A DNA stretch of 64,000 nt from Aphis gossypii (Eukaryota > Arthropoda > Insecta > Hemiptera > Aphididae), in the NCBI RefSeq assembly GCF_020184175.1, contig NC_065531.1, forward strand, positions 68,542,604 to 68,606,603. The letters run 5' to 3'. Of the stretch, positions 39,301-48,300 are shown one piece after another. A program made the position numbers and the translations under genes. The number at the start of each line of letters is the position of its first letter. The stretch's first letter is position 1. The notes below the pieces were generated by a model, which did not search any database, had not been told where the DNA came from, and saw only the letters and a list, made by a program, of their open reading frames with translations.

Positions 39301-41047
39301 ACTATGCATCTATACGTATATATGTATGTATGTATGTGTAATACACTTCTATATACGGCGCAACCACCGCCGTCACAGACTCTTCTTTCACTTTTCAAGG
39401 TCTTACGATTCGTTACGCGTAAATGCTGCAAGTAGGTCTGATCATAATATTATACGCTCCGATCGCGCGATGTGCCGTGAATACAACACGCGTACATATT
39501 TTTTATACCCGTGTAACGACGATATCGTTGTTAGGTATATGTACATATACCTAGGTATATGTGCGAAGAGAATATCCGCAGCGGCAGCAGCACCAGCAGT
39601 GGACAGGGGCGACGGGAATTGATATAAATTTAATCCTATACCCACTACGCGCCATGACCCGTCGTCGTAATCACGGTCGAGCAACAAGACACCACGCGTC
39701 CCCGGCATAAGCCCATCATCCCCCTGCAGTATATGATGATGCGTTCAACCCCGCCGCGGTATAACGTTCCGCCGTCTACCGCGGCGGTAGAGGAGATGCC
39801 CCGAAGCTGCGATATAATTAATTCTAAGACGCGGCGGCTAAGTACACGCCGTATAATATTAGCCGGTATATAACGCAATATTATGTGCGCATATACAATA
39901 AAACGTCATTATCATCGCTCAAACGTGTGAACTTAACGTGCACGGCACTGTTGTTGATTTACGAAGTTATAATGTTATACGTATTATTATTCTGAGATTA
40001 CCTCTATAATATTATATTAAGCTCATACCCACCAGTCGTCTATGGTATTACGTCGTATCGCCGCCATCGCCGGAAAGATGATATTTCGTATCTGCTCGAT
40101 TATGTGTATATTATATAAGTTAAAATATTATACTACCTAGGCATATGGTTTTTTTTTTGTTTGTGAATCCGATTTACTAAACGTTATTATTTTTTTTTTT
40201 TTCTAGGTTGACGACCAGATGAAACTGTTGCAGCACTCGTGGTCGGACATGCTAGTGTTGGATCACATCCACCAGCACATGCACAACAATCTGGCCAACG
40301 AGATCATGTTGCACAACGGGCAAAAGTTCGATCTGCTCGCGCTCGGCCTGCTCGGCGTCACCTCGATGGCCGATTGTTTCGCCCAGGTCATCGACAGGTT
40401 ACAGGAGCTCAAGTTCGACGTTGGCGATTACATTTGCTTAAAGTTCCTGCTACTGTTGAACCCCGGTAAGTCGTTGTTATTATACAGAAGACGTACATTA
40501 CTCCCCTCTTATCCACCCACTCGTATACACATGGCTTGTCTAAAGGATTTAAAGATTTAAACGAAACCAGCAATAACGACAGACAATTCGTAGAGTTTAG
40601 ATCAAATCCTCCGGATCACGTCCTGTGTACCGCGTTTGGTATACTTTAGAAATGACGGGTTTTAACAGTTTTGTTGTTTTTGTTTTCTGCTATAGACGTC
40701 AAAGGGATCGGTAACAGTAAACACGTTCACGAAGGTCACGAGCAAGTGTTGAAGGCTTTGTTGGACTATTGCATCACAGCCAACTCTCAAGTACAGGTAA
40801 ACGAGATTTGAAATAAAATCATCGAAGAATTATATTATATAGATAACATATTTTAGTAACGATCCCACATTTAACGTCTCGATTTTGATCGTTTTTACAG
40901 GACAAATTTACCAAGTTGTTGTCCGTGCTACCAGAAATCCATCACATAGCCACCAGGGGCGAGGAGAGTCTCTACTTGAAGCACTGTAGCGGCGGTGCTC
41001 CCACGCAGACGTTGCTCATGGAGATGCTGCACGCCAAGCGAAAATAA
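12091..41047 (+). CDS. ftz-f1: Nuclear receptor FTZ-F1 (NR5A), whole six-exon CDS
   Basis: This is the complete coding span, join(12091-12736, 28481-28749, 29834-30592, 40207-40465, 40696-40796, 40901-41047), 2181 nt and 726 residues. All five introns are GT-AG, and phases 1,0,0,1,0 keep the frame open to the TAA at 41045-41047. Domain order is: a Gly/Pro/Ser-rich N-terminus (1-146), a two-zinc-finger DNA-binding domain (about 147-212), the FTZ-F1 box (about 216-242), a long low-complexity hinge with poly-N and poly-Q (about 243-489), and a ligand-binding domain (about 490-726) ending in the AF-2 core LLMEML. In insects this family is a nuclear transcription factor that binds YCAAGGYCR as a monomer, partners Ftz in segmentation and acts as a competence factor between ecdysone pulses. 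The NR5A assignment over the relative Hr39 (NR5B) rests on the near-canonical P box and FTZ-F1 box and on the LBD. It is the only complete gene in the window. Confidence 0.96.
16560..17750. repeat. GC-rich island with (CGG)n, (CG)n(TG)n and (AC)n tracts in intron 1
   Basis: Contains (CGG)n at about 16663-16680, (AC)n near 16800-16817, CG/TG alternating runs at 16895-16920 and 17001-17020, and further (CCG) runs near 17240 and 17650. The density of simple repeats explains the numerous long ORFs on both strands. An internal promoter is possible but not shown. Confidence 0.7.
21695..21726. repeat. Inverted repeat with 11-bp arms in intron 1
   Basis: CACCTGCAGTA and TACTGCAGGTG face each other across a 10-nt loop, forming a compact hairpin. 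The pairing can be extended inward by a G-U and A-T pairs. Confidence 0.8.
23775..23783 (-). promoter_or_regulatory. Perfect NR5A (FTZ-F1) monomer site TCAAGGCCA
   Basis: Matches YCAAGGYCR on the minus strand inside ftz-f1 intron 1. Function is not shown, and a few chance matches are expected in a window this size. Confidence 0.3.
24538..24546 (+). promoter_or_regulatory. Perfect NR5A (FTZ-F1) monomer site TCAAGGCCA
   Basis: Matches YCAAGGYCR in the GC-rich part of intron 1, about 0.76 kb from the opposite-strand site at 23775. Confidence 0.3.
28481..28749 (+). CDS. ftz-f1: ftz-f1 coding exon 2: FTZ-F1 box and proximal hinge
   Basis: The acceptor tgtatttcag precedes 28481. The first two bases complete A216 with the G left by exon 1, giving [20 protein letters not shown], the FTZ-F1 box that lets NR5 receptors contact the extra 5' bases of YCAAGGYCR and bind as monomers. 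The box is followed by a basic and Gln-rich stretch (RDRARKLQMMRQRQ). The end of the exon encodes LHIKQEIQIPQ. IKQE (K298) fits the sumoylation consensus psi-K-x-E, and the NR5 hinge is a known sumoylation target in this family, although its use here is inferred. The exon ends in phase 0 at CAG before the donor gtgaga. Confidence 0.96.
28750..29833 (+). other. ftz-f1: ftz-f1 intron 2 (1.1 kb)
   Basis: GT-AG, phase 0 (gtgaga ... ctcgaacag). It holds an 18-bp perfect palindrome at 29484-29501 and otherwise nothing I recognise. Confidence 0.92.
29484..29501. repeat. 18-bp perfect palindrome
   Basis: CCTACGCGATCGCGTAGG is self-complementary with no spacer. It is GC-rich within AT-rich intron sequence. 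Confidence 0.95.
29834..30592 (+). CDS. ftz-f1: ftz-f1 coding exon 3: hinge with poly-N/poly-Q, start of LBD
   Basis: The exon encodes residues 306-558, with acceptor ctcgaacag and donor gtaagg. It opens with VSSLTSSPDSSPSPIAVALG, an SP-rich segment that reads directly on from exon 2. Low-complexity runs follow: N360-367, N372-376, Q403-412, Q442-449 and Q455-466, encoded by interspersed CAA/CAG and AAC. A distinct MWSPPSSPKNYL block sits between the Q runs. The LBD starts around residue 490 with MSPMIRDFVQGLDDREWQSS and runs through helix 1 to helix 3, ending FFKDLK. The coding part is much more GC-rich than the flanking introns. The large hinge expansion makes the protein longer than vertebrate NR5A proteins. 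Repeat length is likely to vary between individuals (inference). Confidence 0.96.
30104..30316 (+). repeat. ftz-f1: Coding (CAA/CAG)n tracts in ftz-f1 exon 3
   Basis: Three Gln-coding runs of 10, 8 and 12 codons with mixed CAA and CAG, separated by MWSPPSSPKNYL-type unique sequence and an HHVSP linker. Interruption by CAA usually stabilises such repeats. Confidence 0.95.
33882..33890 (+). promoter_or_regulatory. Perfect NR5A (FTZ-F1) monomer site CCAAGGTCA
   Basis: Matches YCAAGGYCR in intron 3, in a short island of mixed composition inside AT-rich sequence. Confidence 0.3.
38148..38156 (-). promoter_or_regulatory. Perfect NR5A (FTZ-F1) site TCAAGGCCA with adjacent near-match
   Basis: The minus strand reads TCAAGGCCA. 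Four bases further on, the plus strand has TCAAGGTTC (38160-38168), a near-match in the opposite orientation. Confidence 0.3.
38416..38966. mobile_element. hAT-like non-autonomous element remnant
   Basis: The left end (tagcggttcttaacct) and the reverse complement of the right end (cagtgtttctcaacct) both resemble the widespread hAT terminal motif CAGNGGTTCTCAACC. The roughly 550-bp interior is AT-rich and has no transposase frame. The candidate 8-bp flanks (atataaat and gactaaag) match only partly, so this is an old copy or a coincidental pair. Confidence 0.4.
40207..40465 (+). CDS. ftz-f1: ftz-f1 coding exon 4: LBD helices 3-8
   Basis: The exon encodes residues 559-644 plus one base of codon 645. 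A long T-rich tract and ttctag precede VDDQMKLLQHSWSDMLVLDH, which together with FFKDLK of exon 3 forms the nuclear receptor LBD signature spanning helices 3-5. It continues through QKFDLLALGLLGVTSMADCF to YICLKFLLLLNP. The exon 3/4 junction is phase 0 and the exon 4/5 junction is phase 1. The donor is gtaagt. The composition is clearly coding (GC-rich) against an AT-rich intron on the left. Confidence 0.96.
40466..40695 (+). other. ftz-f1: ftz-f1 intron 4 (230 nt)
   Basis: Phase 1 intron, gtaagt ... tatag. It is unremarkable. Confidence 0.95.
40696..40796 (+). CDS. ftz-f1: ftz-f1 coding exon 5: LBD helices 9-10
   Basis: This short 101-nt exon completes D645 (G from exon 4 plus AC) and encodes VKGIGNSKHVHEGHEQVLKA and LLDYCITANSQVQ (to residue 678). 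The acceptor is ctgctatag and the donor gtaaac. The neighbouring introns are small (230 and 104 nt), unlike the other introns of the gene. Confidence 0.95.
40797..40900 (+). other. ftz-f1: ftz-f1 intron 5 (104 nt)
   Basis: Phase 0 intron, gtaaac ... tttttacag. It is close to the minimal size for insect introns. Confidence 0.95.
40901..41047 (+). CDS. ftz-f1: ftz-f1 coding exon 6: LBD C-terminus with AF-2 and stop
   Basis: The exon encodes residues 679-726 after the acceptor gtttttacag. It carries KFTKLLSVLPEIHHIATRGE, then SLYLKHCSGGAPTQ, and ends LLMEMLHAKRK followed by TAA. LLMEML is the helix-12 AF-2 activation core that recruits LXXLL coactivators and is highly conserved in FTZ-F1 proteins, so the receptor is expected to be activation-competent. 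Confidence 0.96.
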   Translation, partial: DKFTKLLSVLPEIHHIATRGEESLYLKHCSGGAPTQTLLMEMLHAKRK

Positions 41048-42490
41048 CACACAATTACACAAAATACCTACACACACCACTCACCACCAAAAATATTATA
41101 TTTATAACAATAATAGCGTACTGTTATTATTAATATAATAATGATAATATATTATTATTATTATATATTTAAATATATATAAACCACACACAACACAACA
41201 CCATCCCGTACACACTCATACACACACACAAATCGACACCATCTGCAATATGCGAAGAGAAGAGACACGAGCCCGCACTCCTCGCACTCGTTCACACGTA
41301 AGAGACTCGTACATTAAATTATTATGATTTTTTTATTATTTTTACCGTCGTCGGAATCATATGTAATATCATAATATTGTTATTATATTATACCTATGAT
41401 GATATACAACTCTATATATAGCTGTTCATCGGGCGGGCGGCTCGAGTTTAACCCGTTTTCTTTTTATCGCTTGTGGGCCCCGCTACTGGTTTATATCCGA
41501 CGGTCATCAGACACGAACGAGTGTTATTTATTTGTTTTTTTTTTTATAATAATATGATAATAATAATTGATAACATTAATTCGCGAACCCGTCCGCCGTC
41601 CGGTGTCAAGGGGGACTAGTCTCGACTCGTTACACAGCCGTCGTGTTTGTACTACGCCGCGTTCGCGTAATATCCTCGCGACCATCATATTATTATTAAC
41701 ATTATTTACGATGTAAACCGCCTACCTAATAATAATGTATTATACATCGCCAATTAGGCCGGTGATGTTTTTCCACATCGAGACACCGACCGAGTACAAA
41801 ATCTCCGAATCGTGTCGTTTATATCGAAATCGCGAAATGCAGTCGTAGTGCTCCGCCTACCTACCTATCAACCTATTACGTGTTTATCGCACTGTTATTG
41901 TTTTTTTTTTTTATATTATTATTAATGTTTTTATCTAAACGATATTCTGCCGTTCATTTCGGTACACGACCGTCGACGGACAACAAAACGATTCCGTAAC
42001 TTCCGATAATATAGTCGCCAGCCAATTTTTATTTTGCGACGAAACCGTCTATTGCTTGCTGTCCGTTTTATATGGTGCTTAACCCTAATTTTTTTTTTCT
42101 ATTTTCAGGGTTGGCCAAATATTTTTAAAGACAAATCCCATCATCGTCTATTTGAGCGACAGCCACGTTACCATGACAACTAAATACATTTTGAGTCATT
42201 ACAGAGTTACCAACTGATCTCGTCGACAGCGTCATTACACACGTACGCGATGTTGGTCAAAACTACTCGTACACACCACGTACACTGATGTACACATACA
42301 CCAATACACAATTACACACACTTACACAAATACACACCACATAATTATTAATATTATTTATTTTTAATTATTTAAATTATGTTATTTTTTTTAATTAATT
42401 ATTATGATACATATATATATATATACCTATATATAAGAAAAGTAATCCTTCCGATGACTAATGAAATAAAAGTGCATAATGTGCGCTCAA
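41048..42490 (+). other. ftz-f1: ftz-f1 3' untranslated region (proximal form)
   Basis: The sequence after the TAA has no conserved reading frame and holds CA-rich and TTA-rich tracts. The first strong polyadenylation hexamer is AATAAA at 42465-42470. A strong acceptor-like site lies at 42107-42108 (T-rich tract then ttttcag). Longer 3' ends using hexamers near 44.66 kb and 44.76 kb are possible. Confidence 0.6.
42465..42470 (+). terminator. ftz-f1: Candidate polyadenylation signal AATAAA
   Basis: Canonical hexamer 1.4 kb after the stop codon. Hexamers are frequent by chance in AT-rich DNA, so the actual cleavage site is uncertain. Confidence 0.4.
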
Positions 42491-45300
42491 AATATCCGAT
42501 TATTATATTATTAACTATGTTATGTTTAATAGTGCATAATATTATATATTAGAGTATAATGCATATGTATACATATATTTTTATTATGAGCGAAATAGTT
42601 TGTACATATATTATGATGATTTTAATGCTTAGCTTAGGTATTTAATGTTTGGTTACCAAATCTCAAAAGGCCAGTAAAAGGAGATGTGCTCAAGGTTAAA
42701 AAATATTTAAAAAAAATATATTATTAACAATATAATACAAGCCGTTCAGTTCCTACACACGCTGTTCCAATTTTAAATAAGATATTAATCCGTTATGATA
42801 TGTTCGGTTTTTTTTCTTCTTTTTATTAATTTGCAGAAATTTTGTTCACGAAAGAGATAAATAAGTGAGAAACATATACAAAGAAAGAATGATTAAAATG
42901 AATTATATGTGACAATATTGCTGTTTACAGTATTCGTGTGTTTTATTGTAAATTGCATCATTATTATTAATATTTTTAATTGAAAATTATAAAGATCTTA
43001 ATGATTCAAATCAATTTACTATATCCGCACACTCAAATTTTGATTCTTTACGATGATTTGTGTAAAAAATAACTGTACCTATACATATTTATTTATGTAT
43101 ATAGTATTTTTAAATATCAATTGAATAAAAATGATTTAACTACCATTGCCTCCACAACAAGAGTACAAAATATTTTTCTAAAACCAATTCGTTATCTTTG
43201 TTAACCCCATTAGCTTTAGTTTTACCTTTCAATTTTTTTTTTTTTTTTTTGGGATATTTGGGCATAAAATCACTGATTCGGCATTCGTCTTTTGGATCTT
43301 GTTTGAAAAAAAGAAAAACATTCCGTCTAAATGAATTAAATTTAAAAACAAATACCTAAAAACGTTTATTTCATTTTTTTTCTCCTTGTAGAAGGTGATG
43401 GACAAGTTAGCGTTCGCCTTATTTTATATTTTATTTCCTCTACAAGTATAATATTATTATAGTTATTATCATATAACATAGTTTCATAGTTGTTTAGACT
43501 TAGAGATTTATTTATTTATGCGTGTATACATAGATTTATTGCATATATTATTATTATTATATAATATACCTTTGTGGTTCATAATGTTAGGTGTTAAAAA
43601 TATTTATTTTAAAACAAATATTGTCGTTAAAAAAAAAAACAATTTTATAAAACACAAGAATGAATGTATGAAACTATGAGTTACCGTTAAATTTTTTTTT
43701 TTTTTTTTTGTAAGTAATATTACTATGTACTTGCTCATTGTTTTTCTTTTTCTTATCTTTTCTTTTTCCTTTATTTTTTTTTTTTATTCGTCATTTATGC
43801 TTGTATTGTTCGTTTGGTTTGTCACAAGCGTGCGCACACGATATATCCAGACATCATCTCAATATTTGATTGTATAAATTTTCACACGGACTTAATGTCC
43901 GATGTGTGTATGTGTATGCGTTTGCGTTAACGCTTCCCAGCCTCTGTCTTCCTTTACATACGCGCCCGAAGCAGTGCGATATCGCTGCAAGTCTTTATCA
44001 GTTTTTTTTTTTTTTTTGTTGTTAAATATCGAGAGAAGAAAAGAAAAAAATGTTTGAATTTCGACCAAAGTTCTATAATGTTTCCAGACATATATATATA
44101 TAATATATGTAACCAATTTTTTTCTCGAAAACTAATAATTTAAAAGAAAATTTAATCATAATTATTAAAAAAAAAAAGCGTCCAGGGTTTTCGTATGAAT
44201 TCGTGATCAAACATTGTGATTGAATATTTTTTAAATAAAATATATAATGTTATTAATATAATAATACATTTATAAATATATATTTTGGAAGTATATTTCT
44301 TAATCTATTTTAAAAGGAAAATACGTTTTATTTTTTGAGATAATGAAATATTTTAAGTTTTTATTATGGTTTTAACACTGTTGGTTCTTTTGTTCTCCAT
44401 CATTATAATTATTATTATTATTATTATATTATTATTATTATTATATTACTATTATATATTTGGCATCATTATTATTATTATTATTATTATTATCATTATT
44501 GTATAATTATATTTTGACCCTCCCTTAAGGTTTTTTTTCAACTTTTAACCGCGCTTAGAATATAAGCTATGTATTTTTATTTTTTATTCCTTAGTTTCGT
44601 ATTAGTTTTTAAATGAACATTTTATTATGTATATGTATATTATAGATAAGTTACGAGAACGCGAAAAATAAAACATAGATTATGTTTCTCGTTGCTTTGG
44701 AATACAATTATAAACACATATTTTTTAAGAAATATGAAAAAAAAAATCCTGTTACCTCAATAAATTCGTTGCGTTTGTACCATATAATATATATAAATAA
44801 TATATATAAATATATATTATATTATAAATAACATAATTTATACATAAATATAATTTAAGCTAATAATTATTATTATTAAATAAAAAAAAATATAATAAAT
44901 ACCATGTTATTAAGTGTTTTGTGTTTGTATTATCTATTTTTGATGTAAATATAGATTTACGTTTAATTTTATTATTTATGCGATATTTTTTTTTTCATTC
45001 AGAACACATTATTTGTCTCGTTAAGACGTTATTATTATTATTATTTTTTAACGAAATTAAAAATAATTTACACGGATAATTAATGGTACAAAATTGTGGT
45101 CGAGAATGTTTCTAAAACCTGTTACCAGCGTATTATTTTTATTCGTATTATGTGTATTGATCTTAAAATATAATGTTTATTGATTATATTTGAATTTTTT
45201 ATTTTATTTATTTATCATTTTTTTTTCTTTGTCATAATACATACTGAACGGCATCGAGGATAATTATTTAGACGTATAGCCACAATTAGGATAAGCGAAA
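42491..45300. other. AT-rich sequence, possible distal 3' UTR of ftz-f1
   Basis: Very AT-rich with many T homopolymers. Further AATAAA hexamers lie near 44664 and 44759. Pumilio-like TGTANATA words occur at 42601, 43096 and 44944. No coding frame is seen. Confidence 0.4.
44409..44500. repeat. (ATT)n microsatellite cluster
   Basis: Two long TTA/ATT runs are separated by a short unique segment (actattatatatttggcatc). Confidence 0.9.
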
Positions 45301-48300
45301 TATCGTTATTGTTGAGTGATATTATATAGTTGGATTCGGAGAGAGCTGATTTTTGAGTACTAGCCTAGTGGGTGGGTGGGTGGGGGGATATGTAAGCCAA
45401 GGACATTATTATTTTTCTTGTGTTAATAATAATATAACATTATATATTTTTTTTCGGTTAAGATTTTATTATTTCGATAAATGTAATTTTAATTGTTATA
45501 TATACCTAATACAGTATATACGTTAAAGCTCGGTCCGTCCGTTTTCTTTCCAACACGTCTCTATCGAACCGGCACTACAATAATATGAAATAACGCGTGC
45601 AATCGATGCAGATGTGTGCATACGTGATAGGTACTCGTATATTGTGCATTATTCTGCAGCAGTGCACGGTAATGTGATATTATTTTTGAGATATTGCAAG
45701 TCGATACGTTGCAGTTGTTATTGTCATCATAATATGATATCGATAGTTCGTCGTCGAAAAGTGGTTATTGGTTGATGGGGGGTGGTGGAAGAGACGAATT
45801 TGCGACCATATCGTGCGATGTTTTGATACGGATTCGAGACTGAAAGTGAGTATAGGTACCGCAAGTGTTAGAACACTCGAAAGAGAGGGTTTGGTAACTG
45901 TTAATAGGTCGGATGTTTATCATTATCGTTGCGTGCTCATCTATTTGAAAATTTGAATACATATATATGACGAACGGAGAACAAATTTAAGACGGGCGAG
46001 TGATGCAAGTGAGCGTAAACGGAAGGATCGCGGCCAATAATATAAACCATATATAAGTAATTATATAAGTATTATGTCAGCTGTATACCTATTACTATCT
46101 TATGTCGCACTCGACACCACCGGCCGAAATATTATAATTATTATTATTATTGTTATCGTTATTATTATTATTACTATTATTATTGTACTCGTCGAGCAAA
46201 AATTGTTATACTTTTAATATTGTTATAATCGTTTTGTCGTCTCGTCGCATACTATAACGTATAGGTACCTAACTGTAAAATGTATAATAATATTATAACG
46301 TCCGTTTTTCGCACGCGTACGATTTGTCGGTTGTGAACTTGTCAACAAATTCAGTACGTGTACGCGATATATTTATACGCCTACGTATATATAATAAGAA
46401 AAACGGTTTTGTTCATATGTAATCGTATATACCTCTATACACACGTAATTATATGCATATAGGTACTAATATTATATGTATTTATATATATATGCAGCGT
46501 ATACGTGTTGCGCTAACCAATATAATATAATATGTTGTAAGTTAAGCAATTAAACGAAAATTAATTGACGTGTTCTGCGTGTAATTATTATTTTATTTTA
46601 TTATTATTACCCATTCCAATTTTTTATTTTTTTTTTGCATTCGTTATGAGTTTCGTCCATCGCTATTTATTATGTTATTTTATAATAGGTATACATATTC
46701 ATATATATATATATATGTATAGTGGTATTATTATTATTATGTACAGCGCTTGTACCGCACACAAAACTCATACACTGCACAGCACACACCTTTCACTTTA
46801 TTGGTGCCTACCTATATAATATTATAATGTATATGGTAACGAACGCTCGTCCATGACATGTTCGAAGGTCTTAGTATTTATTATTATTATTATTATATTA
46901 TTCGCCGTCGTCCTCCTAAAACGTCCATGTCCTAGTTTCGGGACGAGATTTTGTTTTTCAATAATTACCGTCTTTATTATCCTCACACACACACACATAA
47001 TGTCCCTCAGTAGGTACCGTATTTCGCTTTTCGTGAGATTTTTTTTTATTATTTTCTTTCTATCATATTTAAGTTTAATATAGGTATAGTCAGAACTTTG
47101 ACGTTGCAGTCGTTTCACCTTGATGGTCTGCACTTAACATTTTTGTCATAGTGGTGACGTATCTATATACGATATAATATGGTACCTAACTACCTATACT
47201 GTACAAGTCCTTTCATAATTACTTTTGTGAATCGTATATATTATACAAAATCCGCGGCGTGGGTTTTCCATTTTGCTCAGAGCTACGAAAAACGTCGACA
47301 ATTGGGTTTTATTTGTGTATTATGATGTGTTATTCGATTTTAATGCATACATGTCAGTAGCGTAGACAATCAGTCAATGAGCCTACACCCAATCGACCGA
47401 ATTTTTGCCTACCTATAAAGTCATATCATGACAGTTCTTATATAATTAAAAGTTTATGATTTCATTTTTTATATCAGAAATTTTGGATACGCCACCGGTT
47501 ATTGCGTTACGATATTCGCATAATCACTATAAATGTTAAAACTAGATAATATATTTTCATATCATTATAAACGTATGCCACCGATGTGCAATTTATTTTG
47601 TTTTTATCGAACGCTTTGCAGACCGATACTAAGTTTTATGTTATTGTCGAACGGTTTCATATGTTATCCGATCACGATCAAGTTTACCTTGTGAAAAAAG
47701 GTCGAAACTCTGAGTTTACTCCAACTATAGTATTTTAGTGCCTTAATACACTTGCATTTTTATATATTATGTATACAGTAAGTCACTAAAGGTATATACA
47801 TATACCTAATATACTTATATGGGCATAGGTGTATTGCACACGCCCTACTGCTTATAATAAACAACGATGCTCAAGCCGAGCAGATTTCGAATAAAATATA
47901 TAAATCTTTCCGGAAACTACGATTTCTAATTGGACGGACAATGGTTTGCGAACAGTGTACACATACTTAATGTGCCATGCGTATTACCAAATTGTCGTCG
48001 GAACTATAAGCACTGAAGTAAGTTATCGAACAGAGGCCTGTCACGTCCTTATAATCATCAGTCCATCACAGTAATACATAATGTAAATATAGTTGCGCGT
48101 AGGTATATAAATGCGCATTGCTGTTCTACAGGTTCGACAGTATCAGTATTTTATATTTCAATATAAACACGTAATATTAATAATAATATTCAATAGTTTA
48201 CCATTGAATTTACGCTACATTCGTTGTTTTAAACATAATATTATAATAATCTATGGTCAATAATAATAGTAATGTATAATAAATACGAATGAAGCTCATC

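Larger units (their letters stand above)
30593..40206 (+). other. ftz-f1: ftz-f1 intron 3 (9.6 kb)
   Basis: Phase 0, GT-AG (gtaagg ... ttctag after a long T tract), splitting the LBD between FFKDLK and VDDQMK. The left part (30900-32120) is GC/CpG-rich with a CG/TG run (31119-31147) and (CGG) and (CGT) repeats. The remainder is AT-rich. It contains NR5A sites at 33882 and 38148 and a hAT-like remnant at 38416-38966. No further exon was supported. Confidence 0.9.
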
